Positions 8,438 to 17,684 are shown, counted from the stretch's first letter. The stretch: 64,000 bases of DNA from Marine Group III euryarchaeote CG-Bathy1 (GCA_001875425.1 MIYU01000001.1:62001-126000); one strand, 5' to 3'. The notes: generated from the sequence alone by a model not told the origin. Made by a program: numbers and translations.

Positions 8438-9478
8438 TTATAGTCGGCGTCTGAAAAGCGAAACAACGACAATTGCACCCACAACTAATGAGATTCCAAA
8501 GCCCGGAATCCCTCCTTCATCAGAACCAGAATTATCGACTTCAACAATATCTCCACCCGCAGTTGAGAATTCTATCATCGATTCCGTTGCATTTGCACCC
8601 CCCATCTCTCCAATCATAAACAAAGTATAATCCATATGTATTTTCACATTATTATCTACTGGGATATCTGACCATGTGATAACCGTACTCTGAACAGTTC
8701 CATTCCCCATATCCATTCCTTCACCTTTAGATACTTGAGCAGCATTATTGTCCATTAATTCCATATATTCATCTTGAACAATTATGTAATCGTATCTCAA
8801 ATTATCTTTCCAACTAACTGGCCATGCCTCTATGAACTCCATCGATACAGTTTCTCCAGATCTAGAAACTCCCATGAACGTTAGAGGTGTAGTCACAACA
8901 TAATATCCTGTATCATACGTTGCATTATCAAAGAATAAATCGATATCATCCCATGTCTCTACAGTCAAATCTACACTGAAGTAATCACCAGGTTCTAACG
9001 TTATATCTACTCCAATACCAAACACTTCTTCACGTGTATATCCATCTCCATTAGGGTCATGTTCCTGCTGACAAGCTCGTTCAACTTCCTGTATACTTTC
9101 ATCATTAACTTTAATCTCGAAAGTCCATATACAATCATTATCTTCATATTCTCCACTTTCGTCGTACCACAGGTTAGCAGATTCAATTCTCATTACTTGG
9201 CTGTATTCTGCCGGATCTGAAATCCATTCACTAACATGTACAGGATTACGACCCGAGGCCCCCACTCCTGCTAATTCATACTCTATATCTGCATCTACAT
9301 CTTTCTTCGTTTCAGGTTCATTGGGCCCCTTTGTCTGTAATGATAATGTAGTTTCATCATCTTTCATATTGAAATGAATCGTATATTCTGGATTTTCCGT
9401 TTCATTTTCAGCATCAGCTTCACCAACGAAAATCAACATCGAAAATAGTGCTATTCCAAGGGCTAGATTTCTAATCAA
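8438..9478 (-). CDS. Secreted PGF-CTERM-like surface protein, paralogue B
   Basis: 346 residues with a signal peptide ending near GEADAENE and a C-terminal GIPGF-helix-RRRL anchor of the PGF-CTERM kind. It shares TIHFNMKD, a tryptophan-rich first half, FFDNATYDTG and an EAW segment with its two neighbours but is the most diverged, replacing the CEQxRGNPCEW motif with a CQQEHDPNGDG stretch. The middle gene of the paralogous cluster, 33 bases from each neighbour. Surface localisation is well supported; function is unknown. Confidence 0.75.
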   Translation of the reverse strand: MIRNLALGIALFSMLIFVGEADAENETENPEYTIHFNMKDDETTLSLQTKGPNEPETKKDVDADIEYELAGVGASGRNPVHVSEWISDPAEYSQVMRIESANLWYDESGEYEDNDCIWTFEIKVNDESIQEVERACQQEHDPNGDGYTREEVFGIGVDITLEPGDYFSVDLTVETWDDIDLFFDNATYDTGYYVVTTPLTFMGVSRSGETVSMEFIEAWPVSWKDNLRYDYIIVQDEYMELMDNNAAQVSKGEGMDMGNGTVQSTVITWSDIPVDNNVKIHMDYTLFMIGEMGGANATESMIEFSTAGGDIVEVDNSGSDEGGIPGFGISLVVGAIVVVSLFRRRL

Positions 9479-9511
9479 GTAAAAATGTCAACTCGGGCTT
9501 GAATATATTGT

Positions 9512-10546
9512 TTACACTCTACGTTTCAAACTAGCAATAAGGCCAACAGACACGATTGCTAACGCGGTCGAGAATCCTGGAATACCTAGTATTCCTCCTC
9601 CACTTTCTTCGTCTCCAGCACCTCCGCCAGTTCCCGCACCTAAATTAATCAAAGTAGAAGCAGTATCTGATTCATTAGTTGAATACGAAAAAGTTACACT
9701 CGGCGCAGAGTTCACTCCTATCGGCCAAGTTATCTTTTGCCCTGTAATTTGTGAATCACCAACATTGTATTCAGTTCCAGACCCAATAGTCACTCCATCA
9801 TTGGCTTGTGTTACACTATCAACAATCATGTATACAAAATATTCATCTACAGCAGTGTTTAGATTGGTTGACCAAGCCTCTACAATATCAAAAGATACTT
9901 GATTGGAATTATAAGCCCCTCCACCAAAATAAATAGCGTCTGCATCGAATGAAACGCCTGAATCGAAAGTTGCATTATCGTAATATATGTATATTTTAGC
10001 ATAAGCAACGTATTCTACTTTCACAGAGAGAACTTGTCCCGCTACAAACGGCTCCGTAGAGTTAAATCCAGTTGATCCAGTCCATTCACACGGATTTCCT
10101 CTACCTTGTTCACAATTATGTTCATTTTCGTCTTCAAAATGAGCTATATCTTGACCATCAAGCATCAGAGTCCATCTATATTGTACATCTGCATAATAAT
10201 CATCTGAATCATTAGGATCTTGTACCCACCAGATATTGAACTTTGCACTTCCTTCATACGTTGTATCGTATTGTACACCATCCGCTTCCCAGGTTCCTAT
10301 CTCTGTCCATTCTGCAGTTCTTCCTAAATCAAACAGCTCAGAAGTGTATGCTGTTGGCGGCTGTTCTTCTTTAGCCTCTTCTGTCGTAGTTTCCGGTGAA
10401 AAGTCAGGTTTAGTTTTCAAATTTAGATGTACAGTTTGTATTCCACCTTGAAGAGTGGTCTCTTCAGCAGAGACAGTATATCCAAATGGAATCATCATCA
10501 TTCCTAAAACAATCATACAAACAATCGTTTTGTTATATCCTTTCAT
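9512..10546 (-). CDS. Secreted PGF-CTERM-like surface protein, paralogue C
   Basis: About 344 residues from the ATG at 10546 (MKGYNK); the track begins four codons earlier at a less likely start. It has a signal peptide (KTIVCMIVLGMMMIPF), then TVHLNLKT, FNIWWVQDP, CEQGRGNPCEWTG and YDNATFDSG, and a Gly/Glu-rich linker leading to GIPGF, a helix and KRRV. It resembles paralogue A along its whole length. First gene of the three-gene cluster. The two cysteines around GRGNPCEW could form a disulfide. No enzyme motif is seen. Confidence 0.75.
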   Translation of the reverse strand: MKGYNKTIVCMIVLGMMMIPFGYTVSAEETTLQGGIQTVHLNLKTKPDFSPETTTEEAKEEQPPTAYTSELFDLGRTAEWTEIGTWEADGVQYDTTYEGSAKFNIWWVQDPNDSDDYYADVQYRWTLMLDGQDIAHFEDENEHNCEQGRGNPCEWTGSTGFNSTEPFVAGQVLSVKVEYVAYAKIYIYYDNATFDSGVSFDADAIYFGGGAYNSNQVSFDIVEAWSTNLNTAVDEYFVYMIVDSVTQANDGVTIGSGTEYNVGDSQITGQKITWPIGVNSAPSVTFSYSTNESDTASTLINLGAGTGGGAGDEESGGGILGIPGFSTALAIVSVGLIASLKRRV

Positions 10547-10585
10547 AACCAACCTCAAGAAGGTTTCTCATCTCAAGTGAGACGA

Positions 10586-10591
10586 TATATA
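10586..10591. promoter_or_regulatory. TATATA element in divergent promoter
   Basis: A self-complementary TATATA lies 21-26 bases before the DUF357 GTG and about 42 bases before the start of paralogue C on the other strand. It could serve both directions; on the plus side the transcript would be leaderless. Confidence 0.45.
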
Positions 10592-10611
10592 GTTTTCCCG
10601 ATTAAGAGGTT

Positions 10612-10905
10612 GTGAACGAATTCACTATATCCTCTGAAAGAATAGAACGTTATCTAAAATTAACAGAAAACGCACTCGCTAAAGTTGAGATACTATTTCC
10701 AGAAGATTCTGAAAAAAATGAGATGGCCAATAGAATACTCGAAATGGTCCGCAGTTATCACTCAGATGCTATCTTTTTCCTCAAAGAAGGTAGAGGTGAT
10801 GATGCTTTCGCAGCAATAAATTATGCTCACGGATGGTTAGATGCCGGTGTAAGACTTGAATTACTAGATGGAAAGGGTGATTGGAAACTCTTCACACTAC
10901 CTTAA
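10612..10905 (+). CDS. DUF357 family protein
   Basis: A 97-residue all-helical protein matching the archaeal DUF357 pattern, notably YHSDAIFFLKEG followed by DAFAAINYAHGWLDAG. The family is widespread in archaea and its function is not established. The start is GTG with a TATA box about 24 bases upstream. It is convergent with the small protein at 10902-11120, their stops overlapping by four bases. Confidence 0.8.
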   Translation: MNEFTISSERIERYLKLTENALAKVEILFPEDSEKNEMANRILEMVRSYHSDAIFFLKEGRGDDAFAAINYAHGWLDAGVRLELLDGKGDWKLFTLP

Positions 10906-11120
10906 TTTGCACCAATTCTAATTGATCCATCTCGATAATGTATATGTATATGATTTTTGTGCTTTGCAGCAATATTGCTGAGTGCGTCATACACTATCTC
11001 TTCAGAAATAGATAATTTTTTGGCAGCTTCAGCGGTCGACCACGGTTTTTCTACGAAATCGTCACCACGAATATAGTCGAACACTCTTTTTTCAGTATCT
11101 GTAAGATCTTCGTATGCCAT
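10902..11120 (-). CDS. Small winged-helix-like protein
   Basis: About 72 residues from the ATG at 11120 (MAYEDLTDTEKRVFDYI). The segment TAEAAKKLSISEEIVYDALSNI reads like a helix-turn-helix, followed by a short beta hairpin (HIHIHYRDGSIRIG), so a DNA-binding winged helix is likely. The family is not recognised. The track start six codons earlier runs into the preceding intergenic region and is less natural. It lies just downstream of the M29 peptidase start on the same strand but is not coupled to it. Confidence 0.6.
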   Translation of the reverse strand: MAYEDLTDTEKRVFDYIRGDDFVEKPWSTAEAAKKLSISEEIVYDALSNIAAKHKNHIHIHYRDGSIRIGAN

Positions 11121-11159
11121 CTTATCTCTTATCCGCAAGCTGCATAAATCTATGCCGGC

Positions 11160-12272
11160 TCATTTAAGATTCTCAGGATTCAATGCTTCTAATTCAGGCA
11201 ATATGAAGATTCCATCTTTTCGAATCATCACGTCATCGAACCATATCTCTCCGCCACCGTAATCTTCTCTCTGTATCAATACCATATCCCAATGTACATC
11301 GGATCGATTTCCGTTATCTGCAATAGTATATGCATTACCGGGAGTGAAATGAAAGCTTCCTGCAATCTTTTCATCGAACAATATATCCTTCATCGGTTTC
11401 ATAATGTATGGATTGAATCCAATAGCGAATTCTCCAATATATCTGGCACCTTCATCACTGTCTAATATCTCATTTAATTTTTCAGTATCGCTTCCAGTTG
11501 CTTCAACCACTTTACCATTTTCGAATACTAGTCGAATGTCACTGAATACAGTTCCATGATACAATGTCTCTGCATTGAATTGTATAACTCCATTTACCGA
11601 ATCCTTTACTGGAGCTGTAAAACACTCTCCATCCGGTATATTTCTATCACCTGCACAAGCTATAGCAGGTATATCTTTGATGGAGAACTTCAAATCGGTT
11701 CCGGGACTTTTGATATGTACTCTGTCTGTTTTTCTCATCATCGCTTCTAAAGGCTCTATCGCTTTGGCCATTTTCGCGTAATCTAGTGTACAAACATCGA
11801 AGTAAAAATCCTCAAAGGCTTCTGTAGACATTTCAGCCTGTTGTGCCATCGATGGCGTCGGCCATCTAAGTACTACCCATTTGGTATTCGTAACACGTTC
11901 TTCTAAATGTACAGGTTGTAACCACTTCGATTGATAATGCGCCATCTTTTCAGAAGGTACATCGCCCATTTCAGCTATATTTCGAGATCCACGAAGTCCT
12001 ATGTATGCATCCATCTTTTTCATTCGGTGCAATTCTGTAGAGGCACAAAGTTCCATATGACTCTCATCTGTATTGACGTACATTTCTCTTAAAATTCGAT
12101 TATTCTTCAAAGTAACTAACGGTACACCTCCAGCTGCACGAGCTGCTCTGATTAATGCTATAATCATCTCTTCCGGCATATCGAACGCTTCAATCAGAAC
12201 ATTCTCTCCATTTTTTAGTTGACAAGAATGATTAATCAAATTATGAGCCAGTTTTTCGTATCTTGAATCCAT
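11160..12272 (-). CDS. M29-family aminopeptidase
   Basis: A 370-residue metallo-aminopeptidase of the thermophilic M29 type (AmpS/AmpT). It opens with the typical [25 protein letters not shown] and keeps the metal-site region near the C-terminus: [21 protein letters not shown] and [10 protein letters not shown]. These enzymes remove N-terminal residues from peptides in the cytoplasm using two metal ions. It lies three bases downstream of gatD, so the two are probably cotranscribed. With the C1B and M14 peptidases elsewhere in the window it points to peptide catabolism. Confidence 0.9.
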   Translation of the reverse strand: MDSRYEKLAHNLINHSCQLKNGENVLIEAFDMPEEMIIALIRAARAAGGVPLVTLKNNRILREMYVNTDESHMELCASTELHRMKKMDAYIGLRGSRNIAEMGDVPSEKMAHYQSKWLQPVHLEERVTNTKWVVLRWPTPSMAQQAEMSTEAFEDFYFDVCTLDYAKMAKAIEPLEAMMRKTDRVHIKSPGTDLKFSIKDIPAIACAGDRNIPDGECFTAPVKDSVNGVIQFNAETLYHGTVFSDIRLVFENGKVVEATGSDTEKLNEILDSDEGARYIGEFAIGFNPYIMKPMKDILFDEKIAGSFHFTPGNAYTIADNGNRSDVHWDMVLIQREDYGGGEIWFDDVMIRKDGIFILPELEALNPENLK

Positions 12273-12274
12273 AT

Positions 12275-13540
12275 TTACTCCAAAAATCTTCTCCCACCCA
12301 TCTCTCCAACCATATCTTCTGCCATCATCTCTCGAACTTTATCCTTTTCGTGCTTAAGCAACCACATCATCTTCACAAGAGCTGTTTCAGGTAGCATGTC
12401 TCCAGTATCAATTACATTTCCTTTTACTAGTTTACGTCCATTACTGTAAACATTCATGTTGATTCCTCCTGCTAAACATTGAGAAGTCATCGCTACAGGT
12501 ATTTTTCCTGCCGTTTTCAGCACCCCTTCTATCATACGCTTACCAACATGTCCTAAACCCGTACCTGCAACAATAACACCTTCCTTTCCGTCTGTAATAC
12601 TCTCCCAATCTTCTAAAGTGATTGCAGGGTGTATCCAAATTAATGCTACATTCTCTTCAAAACCGGATCTAACAGTTGTCTCATTTCCAACTGCCTTGTA
12701 TTGTTGTTTCCAATCTATTTTTTCAGAAATAATCCCAAGAGATTCTTCATTCGGGGTACTAAATGCTGTTCTGGCGGATGTATGTCCCTTTCTCACTCTA
12801 GTTCCTCTCCATATTGCTGAACCGTTATCAGACGTTTCTGAATGCATCACTACACACACTTCACCCACATCTGATAGGGCTGCTTTTGCACTCCCTTCTA
12901 AGTTGTCATGAGCATCCGTCGAAGGTCTATCACTCGATCGCTGACTGCCCGTTAATATTACTGGATGTGATATGTTCTCTAATTGAAACGCAAGAGCAGA
13001 AGCAGTATACGCCATAGTATCTGTTCCATGCGCTACAACAACTCCCTCTTTTCGTTCATTATGTATTTCAGCTATTCTTTCAGCAATAAGTGTCCATTCC
13101 GCAGGCCCCATATCTTCTGAAGCAACAGACAATATCGCTTCAGCATTCACATTAGCAATATTTCTAATGCCTTCCGACGACTCTATTATCTCTTCAGCAG
13201 TTTTAGCTGGGTGGACTGCACCAGTACTGTAATCAACATGCGAGGCGATGGTTCCACCAGTGCCTAATATGGTAATTCCAGGTAATTTCTCATCCCTTTT
13301 CTGTTCCGTTTTTCCTTTCTTTGGACTTTCTCCCCTCGACAACATTTCAACTTCTGCATCCTCGACAGTTATGCCTATATTGTATCCATTATCTAATTTC
13401 AAAACCAATATATCTTCTTTAGAAAAACTATGACGAGGCATCACCACTCCTTCAAATTTTCTGCCGTTACTATCTATTCTCACACGGTCATAAACATCAA
13501 TTTTGTTTTCATCAAGAAACTTCTGTGAGCTTATAACCAT
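12275..13540 (-). CDS. gatD: Glu-tRNA(Gln) amidotransferase subunit D
   Basis: The asparaginase-like glutaminase subunit of archaeal GatDE, which converts Glu-tRNA(Gln) to Gln-tRNA(Gln). An N-terminal beta domain ([19 protein letters not shown]) marks it as GatD rather than a free asparaginase. Then come GTGGTIAS with the catalytic threonine and [13 protein letters not shown] with the second Thr-Asp pair. I use the ATG at 13540 rather than the GTG at 13549, because a TATA-like element sits 24 bases before the ATG. gatE is not in the window. The archaeal GluRS at 20174 would supply its substrate. Confidence 0.93.
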   Translation of the reverse strand: MVISSQKFLDENKIDVYDRVRIDSNGRKFEGVVMPRHSFSKEDILVLKLDNGYNIGITVEDAEVEMLSRGESPKKGKTEQKRDEKLPGITILGTGGTIASHVDYSTGAVHPAKTAEEIIESSEGIRNIANVNAEAILSVASEDMGPAEWTLIAERIAEIHNERKEGVVVAHGTDTMAYTASALAFQLENISHPVILTGSQRSSDRPSTDAHDNLEGSAKAALSDVGEVCVVMHSETSDNGSAIWRGTRVRKGHTSARTAFSTPNEESLGIISEKIDWKQQYKAVGNETTVRSGFEENVALIWIHPAITLEDWESITDGKEGVIVAGTGLGHVGKRMIEGVLKTAGKIPVAMTSQCLAGGINMNVYSNGRKLVKGNVIDTGDMLPETALVKMMWLLKHEKDKVREMMAEDMVGEMGGRRFLE

Positions 13541-13559
13541 GAAAACCACATTAAGGACA

Positions 13560-13568
13560 GATTTATTA
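13560..13568. promoter_or_regulatory. Shared AT-rich promoter element between gatD and the HEAT gene
   Basis: GATTTATTA on plus (TAATAAATC on minus) is centred about 27 bases before the HEAT ATG and 24 bases before the gatD ATG. One element could therefore fix leaderless starts in both directions. Confidence 0.45.
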
Positions 13569-13590
13569 CAATCACCCCTCTACAGTCTTA

Positions 13591-14649
13591 ATGGTTTCAG
13601 TTCGAAAAGGCTTAGGAAAATTAGTCAAAAGCATCAAAAATATCGGTAGTGATGCAGCTGATTATTCTGCAAGAAAGCAATTCGATAGAAGCTTAAGCAA
13701 GATTACATCAGGTTCCGACGAAGATAGAGTAACTGCCATAAAAACATTAGTTGCTCAAGTCAAGGCAGACCCTACACTAGCCGAACAAGTTGTTGATAAT
13801 TTAATTTCTAGTCTAAACAGCCAACCTCCCGATTCCCAATTAGCAACTCTAGATGCTCTTCTCTCTCTACGTCAAGAAGCTACTAATCGTAAGAAAGAAA
13901 TAGTCGAAGCTCTAAAATCAACATTTACAAGTCCTCATCCAAAAGTACGTGTTAATACTGCTAAACTATGGATTAAACTCTCTATATCTTCATCAGATTC
14001 ACTTTCGCCAATTATGTCCAATCTTTTCAATTTAGTTCTAGATGATGATAAAGATGTAAGGTACGGTGCTGCAGATGCACTAAAACCAGTTTTAGTAAAA
14101 CAAACTAAACTCTCTTTACCACACTTGAAAAAAATATTGACTAATGATGATTGGAGAATTCGGTATCACGGTATCATAATGGCCATATTCTTAGTTCGAA
14201 AGAATTCTAAAGTTTCAAAATACATTTCAAAAGAAGCTACTAGTTCGGTTGTTTTTCATAGAAGAGTGAGTGAAAAGGCTACAGAGTTAGTAGGCCTTAT
14301 TGGTAAAATAGATCCACATTTAGTTTCAGATTCATTTCCTTATCTGAAAGAAGGGTTGCACAGCAACAATCCGGAATTATGCAAAGCATCTGCTAAGGCC
14401 GTGGGCCGTATAGCTTCAAATGATGCAGATTTAGTTATTTCCCTTATTCCCGACTTAGCAAGCGCATTAGAGAGTAGTAATTGGTGGGTTCATGAACAGG
14501 TTTTGAGAACTATGGGTGTTATAGGTGCACAGCGTATTGATGTGATTGAACCTTATATTGGATTAATAGAGAATCGCGTCGCCACTGGCGGTGAAGCTAA
14601 AATCCGAAAAGCTGCCGAATGGGCTTTGAAAAATATAGGGGTCCATTAA
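13591..14649 (+). CDS. HEAT-repeat protein
   Basis: 352 residues of alpha-helical repeats with HEAT character, seen in DDDKDVRYGAADALKP, NDDWRIRYHGIIM and SSNWWVHEQVLRTMG, covering most of residues 40-350. Such scaffolds bind proteins or nucleic acid; the partner is unknown. It resembles the N-terminal part of the protein at 59846. It is the first gene of an operon with rlmE, the Dph6-like gene and a glutaminase gene; its TAA overlaps the rlmE ATG (TAATG). No catalytic motif is visible. Confidence 0.8.
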   Translation: MVSVRKGLGKLVKSIKNIGSDAADYSARKQFDRSLSKITSGSDEDRVTAIKTLVAQVKADPTLAEQVVDNLISSLNSQPPDSQLATLDALLSLRQEATNRKKEIVEALKSTFTSPHPKVRVNTAKLWIKLSISSSDSLSPIMSNLFNLVLDDDKDVRYGAADALKPVLVKQTKLSLPHLKKILTNDDWRIRYHGIIMAIFLVRKNSKVSKYISKEATSSVVFHRRVSEKATELVGLIGKIDPHLVSDSFPYLKEGLHSNNPELCKASAKAVGRIASNDADLVISLIPDLASALESSNWWVHEQVLRTMGVIGAQRIDVIEPYIGLIENRVATGGEAKIRKAAEWALKNIGVH

Positions 14650-15236
14650 TGCCAGGTCAAGGTCGTCAAGGTCCTGATTCATTTCAAAGACTAGCTCGTA
14701 GAGAAGGTTATCGCGCAAGGTCGTCCTATAAACTTTTAGATATCGATAAGAGAACGAAACTCTTCAAGAAAGGGTTTACTGTTTTAGATTTAGGGGCTGC
14801 ACCAGGAGGGTGGACTCAGGTTGCATTAGAAAAAATAGGAGAAAGTGGCAAAGTATTCGCGGTAGATTTGTTGCGCATGGCTCCCATTGAAGGTGCTACA
14901 ATTCTTCAAGGTGATATTTTGAATTCAGATTTCAGAAAAACTATCTTAGAAACTACAGGTTCGGTCGACGTCGTTATTTCAGATATAAGTCCAAATCTTT
15001 CAGGAAACTATTCTGTAGATCAAGCAAGAAGTGTAGAACTCTCACAAATGGCCCTCAATCTCTCAGTTGAAATGAAAGCCAAATCATTTGTTACTAAGGT
15101 TTTCCAAGGAGAAGATTTTTCAGATTTCAAAAAAGAAGTTAATACTCATTTCAAATCAGTAAGAGTGCTCTCTCCTCTCGCTTCTAGAAAGACATCAAGT
15201 GAAATTTACGTTATAGCTAAAAATAGAAAAGTATGA
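14649..15236 (+). CDS. rlmE: RrmJ/RlmE-type rRNA 2'-O-methyltransferase
   Basis: A SAM-dependent RNA methyltransferase of the FtsJ/RrmJ family, 195 residues. It has an early basic segment (RLARREGYRARSSYKLLDID) with the first catalytic lysine region, VLDLGAAPGGWTQVA as SAM motif I, ISDISPNLSGNY with the catalytic Asp, and FVTKVFQG with the catalytic Lys. The expected target is the 2'-OH of a uridine in 23S rRNA. The track extends 10 codons upstream; I use the ATG that overlaps the HEAT stop. The next gene overlaps by four bases. Confidence 0.93.
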   Translation: MPGQGRQGPDSFQRLARREGYRARSSYKLLDIDKRTKLFKKGFTVLDLGAAPGGWTQVALEKIGESGKVFAVDLLRMAPIEGATILQGDILNSDFRKTILETTGSVDVVISDISPNLSGNYSVDQARSVELSQMALNLSVEMKAKSFVTKVFQGEDFSDFKKEVNTHFKSVRVLSPLASRKTSSEIYVIAKNRKV

Positions 15237-15901
15237 GATTAGGCGTTCTTTTTTCAGGAGGAAAGGATTCTTGCTATGCAATCGAACTAGCTTCAGAAGA
15301 ACATGAAATATCATGTTTAATAACTGTGAATTCAGACAACAAAGACAGTTACATGTTCCACACTCCTGCTATAGAGTGGACAAAAATTCAAGCAGAATCC
15401 ATGGGAATACCACATCTCTTTGGCCGAACGCCAGGCGTCGAAGAAGATGAGTTAAAAGATTTAAAAATTCTAATCAAAAAAGCCGTTTCAGATTACGGTA
15501 TCGAAGGGATAGTCACAGGGGCCATTGCTTCGGTTTATCAATCAACAAGAATACAGAAAATCTGTGCAGATCTAAATCTCTGGTGTTTTAACCCACTTTG
15601 GCAAAGTTCTCAGACCGAATTACTTCTCAATTTGATTTCTGGAGGTTATGAAATATGCATAACTGCTGTTGCTGCAGACTATCTAGATGAATCTTGGCTA
15701 GGAAAACACATAACAGTTGAAACAATTTCAGAGTTGTTGGTTTTAGCTAACAAGCATAAGATAAATCCTGCTGGCGAAGGCGGCGAATTTGAAACCTTTG
15801 TTTTGAACTCTCCATTATTTAAGAAAAAATTGTCGATAACTGATTCACTTCGGCATTTTTCTCGAGATTCTGGCAGATTGGAGATAAGGGGGGTTGATTA
15901 A
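15233..15901 (+). CDS. dph6: Dph6-like diphthine-ammonia ligase (ATP-PPase)
   Basis: 222 residues with an N-type ATP pyrophosphatase P-loop (FSGGKDSCYA, residues 7-16), the EGIVTGAIASVYQ segment, and a late GEGGEFETFV motif, all hallmarks of the Dph6/MJ0570 family. Dph6 performs the last step of diphthamide synthesis on elongation factor 2. The ATGA overlap with rlmE suggests coupled translation, and both products act on the translation apparatus. Dph2 and Dph5 are not in the window, so the function rests on family membership. Confidence 0.85.
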   Translation: MRLGVLFSGGKDSCYAIELASEEHEISCLITVNSDNKDSYMFHTPAIEWTKIQAESMGIPHLFGRTPGVEEDELKDLKILIKKAVSDYGIEGIVTGAIASVYQSTRIQKICADLNLWCFNPLWQSSQTELLLNLISGGYEICITAVAADYLDESWLGKHITVETISELLVLANKHKINPAGEGGEFETFVLNSPLFKKKLSITDSLRHFSRDSGRLEIRGVD

Positions 15902-15903
15902 TT

Positions 15904-16449
15904 TTGATTATTTCTATTATCAGCACATGTAGTGAGAAATTAAGTGAAAGAGAATTCGTAGATCCTATTATCAATCTCGTAGAAAATATTTCAACTACAA
16001 CTATCATTAATTATTTTCATTATACTGATTTAGACCAATCTTCAATTTTAAATTCTGATAGAATAATAATTTGCGGGACTTCACTTCAAGATGATAAATA
16101 TCTCAATAATATAGATAATTTTCAATTTATCACATCTTCTAAAATTCCAACATTAGGTATTTGCTCCGGTTTACAAGTTATTTCTCTTCTGGGTGGTTGT
16201 AATATAGTAAATAATAGAGAAATAGGTATGATTGAAGTAACGACGTTATTAGAAAATAAACTCTCCAAAGGCCACTTTCAAGCATTCTCACTACATAATT
16301 TCAGTATTTCAGAAAATTCTACGCTAAAAATATTAGCATCTTCTACTCATTCACCTCAAATAATTAAATTAGATAATATTCCAATGTATGGCGTTTCTTT
16401 TCATCCAGAAGTTCGCAATGAAGAAATAATTTCTAATTTTCTCGACTAA
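15904..16449 (+). CDS. Class I glutamine amidotransferase (GuaA glutaminase-like)
   Basis: 181 residues with the nucleophile elbow LGICSGLQVISLLGG (catalytic Cys) and the C-terminal FHPEV carrying the catalytic His and Glu. Length and layout resemble the separate glutaminase subunit of archaeal GMP synthase, including a SLHNFSI segment where that family has SHxD. An ATP-PPase partner is not adjacent unless it is the preceding Dph6-like gene, which is a different type. The start is TTG, two bases after the previous stop. It reads as notably more AT-rich than its neighbours. The exact pathway is open. Confidence 0.65.
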   Translation: MIISIISTCSEKLSEREFVDPIINLVENISTTTIINYFHYTDLDQSSILNSDRIIICGTSLQDDKYLNNIDNFQFITSSKIPTLGICSGLQVISLLGGCNIVNNREIGMIEVTTLLENKLSKGHFQAFSLHNFSISENSTLKILASSTHSPQIIKLDNIPMYGVSFHPEVRNEEIISNFLD

Positions 16450-17150
16450 TTCGTCTTTAAATTTTGAAGTAGATTTTTAGCTGTTTTAGGCGTAAAACCG
16501 CTTACTTTAGCCAATTTCTCAACATCCATTTCTTTTAAATCATCTAGATTACGAATACCGGAATCGTATATCTTTTCTGCTTTAACTTTTCCAAGCCCTT
16601 TGATCTTAGAAGCCTGCTTTACAAACATATCCTTAGTTAATCGGCCATCAGCATCTGCTGCATCTTCAGAAAAGTTTCCTTCTTGAATATCTCGCCAATC
16701 TTTACTAATTGTGGCTATTTCTTCAAGGCTACTCACATGCAAGTTAAACCATTCATCTCTGGCTCTTATGGCTGCTTTTGCAAAATTAAGCTCATCTTCC
16801 ATATCTTGAGATATACTTAGTAATCTTTCATACTTATCTGCTTGACCCTTAACAGTATCTTCAAAATCTTTTACTTTAGGTTCATATTCAGAGGATATCT
16901 TAGTCTGTTGCTGTATCTTTACTTCGAAATTTCTTAGTTTATTGTCTCTATCTTGAAGTAGCTCTTCCAATGAATTTATCATTGTTTTTTTGGTATCTAC
17001 TTCAGTCTCTAATTTCGATATTCTATCTAACGACGCATTCAGGTCCTTTTCTTGTTGCTCATAAGCATCCCACAACTTTTCCAATCTCTCTTGTTCATGC
17101 GCCAATCCTCGTTCTAATTGAGTTATCTTTAAATCTGAATCTTCTTCCAC
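16446..17150 (-). CDS. Coiled-coil protein with C-terminal helix-hairpin-helix domain
   Basis: About 234 residues from a GTG start at 17150, chosen because AGGAGG lies seven bases upstream; the track's longer start would overlap the divergent Cgi121 gene. Residues 10-140 are heptad-rich coiled coil (QLERGLAHEQERLEKLWDAY and onwards). The last 60 contain two HhH-like units (GLGKVKAEKIYDSGI and AKVSGFTPKTAKNLL), normally used for sequence-independent DNA binding. The family is not recognised. A structural or DNA-tethering role is possible. Its stop overlaps the preceding convergent gene by four bases. Confidence 0.7.
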   Translation of the reverse strand: MEEDSDLKITQLERGLAHEQERLEKLWDAYEQQEKDLNASLDRISKLETEVDTKKTMINSLEELLQDRDNKLRNFEVKIQQQTKISSEYEPKVKDFEDTVKGQADKYERLLSISQDMEDELNFAKAAIRARDEWFNLHVSSLEEIATISKDWRDIQEGNFSEDAADADGRLTKDMFVKQASKIKGLGKVKAEKIYDSGIRNLDDLKEMDVEKLAKVSGFTPKTAKNLLQNLKTN

Positions 17151-17184
17151 AGGCTTTCCTCCTATTTGTTTATCAGGCCTCCCG

Positions 17185-17193
17185 ATAAATAAA
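17185..17193 (+). promoter_or_regulatory. TATA-like box for Cgi121 gene
   Basis: ATAAATAAA is centred about 25 bases before the ATG at 17214 with no ribosome-binding site between, suggesting a leaderless transcript. Confidence 0.4.
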
Positions 17194-17213
17194 CTACCTC
17201 TTGTTAGGTATCT

Positions 17214-17684
17214 ATGAAGTTTCACACCGGTTGCGGCAAAGTATCATCTAAATCTCATCAAAAATTACTGTCATTATTGGATGAAAATTTAGCAATATTC
17301 GACGCGACTGCTGTTTGTGGAGAGTTTCATCTTAATCAGTGTGCATTATTGGCAGCCCAAGCTCATGAAAATGGCTACAATCTTTCAAAAACCAAAAGCT
17401 CAGAAGTCTTACTCTATCTATCAGCTCAGAGACAAGTAACTAAATCTATCAAATACGCAGGCATATCAGAACAAACCTCCACCGTTGCCTGGGTTTCCTT
17501 CAACTCCCCTCCTGATGAATTAAAAACACTAATAATCGAAGATCATTCCGTTATTTCTGAAAATAATTTTAATTATGAGAAATTCGGCCTTTCTAAGAAA
17601 TTAATATCCAGTCTCTCTAAAACAGAATTAACAAAACTAGTAACAACAAAATGTGCAACATTACCAGTTAGACAAAAAAAATAG
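17214..17684 (+). CDS. cgi121: KEOPS complex subunit Cgi121
   Basis: 156 residues resembling the CGI-121 family: an internal NQCALLAAQAHEN region and the diagnostic SEVLLYLSAQRQVTKSIKYAGI. KEOPS adds the threonylcarbamoyl group to A37 of ANN-decoding tRNAs; Cgi121 helps recruit tRNA. Kae1, Bud32 and Pcc1 are not in the window. The start is ATG 25 bases after a TATA-like element. It ends in an A-rich run just before a hairpin shared with the convergent aquaporin gene. Confidence 0.8.
   Translation: MKFHTGCGKVSSKSHQKLLSLLDENLAIFDATAVCGEFHLNQCALLAAQAHENGYNLSKTKSSEVLLYLSAQRQVTKSIKYAGISEQTSTVAWVSFNSPPDELKTLIIEDHSVISENNFNYEKFGLSKKLISSLSKTELTKLVTTKCATLPVRQKK

Noticed and set aside
7465-8630. Series of plus-strand ORFs opposite the PGF-CTERM genes
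   Set aside because: They are antisense shadows of strongly supported secreted-protein genes, with compositions explained by the opposite strand.
17151-17225. Longer N-terminus for the coiled-coil HhH protein
   Set aside because: It would overlap the start of divergent cgi121 and lacks a ribosome-binding site, while the GTG at 17150 has AGGAGG at seven bases.
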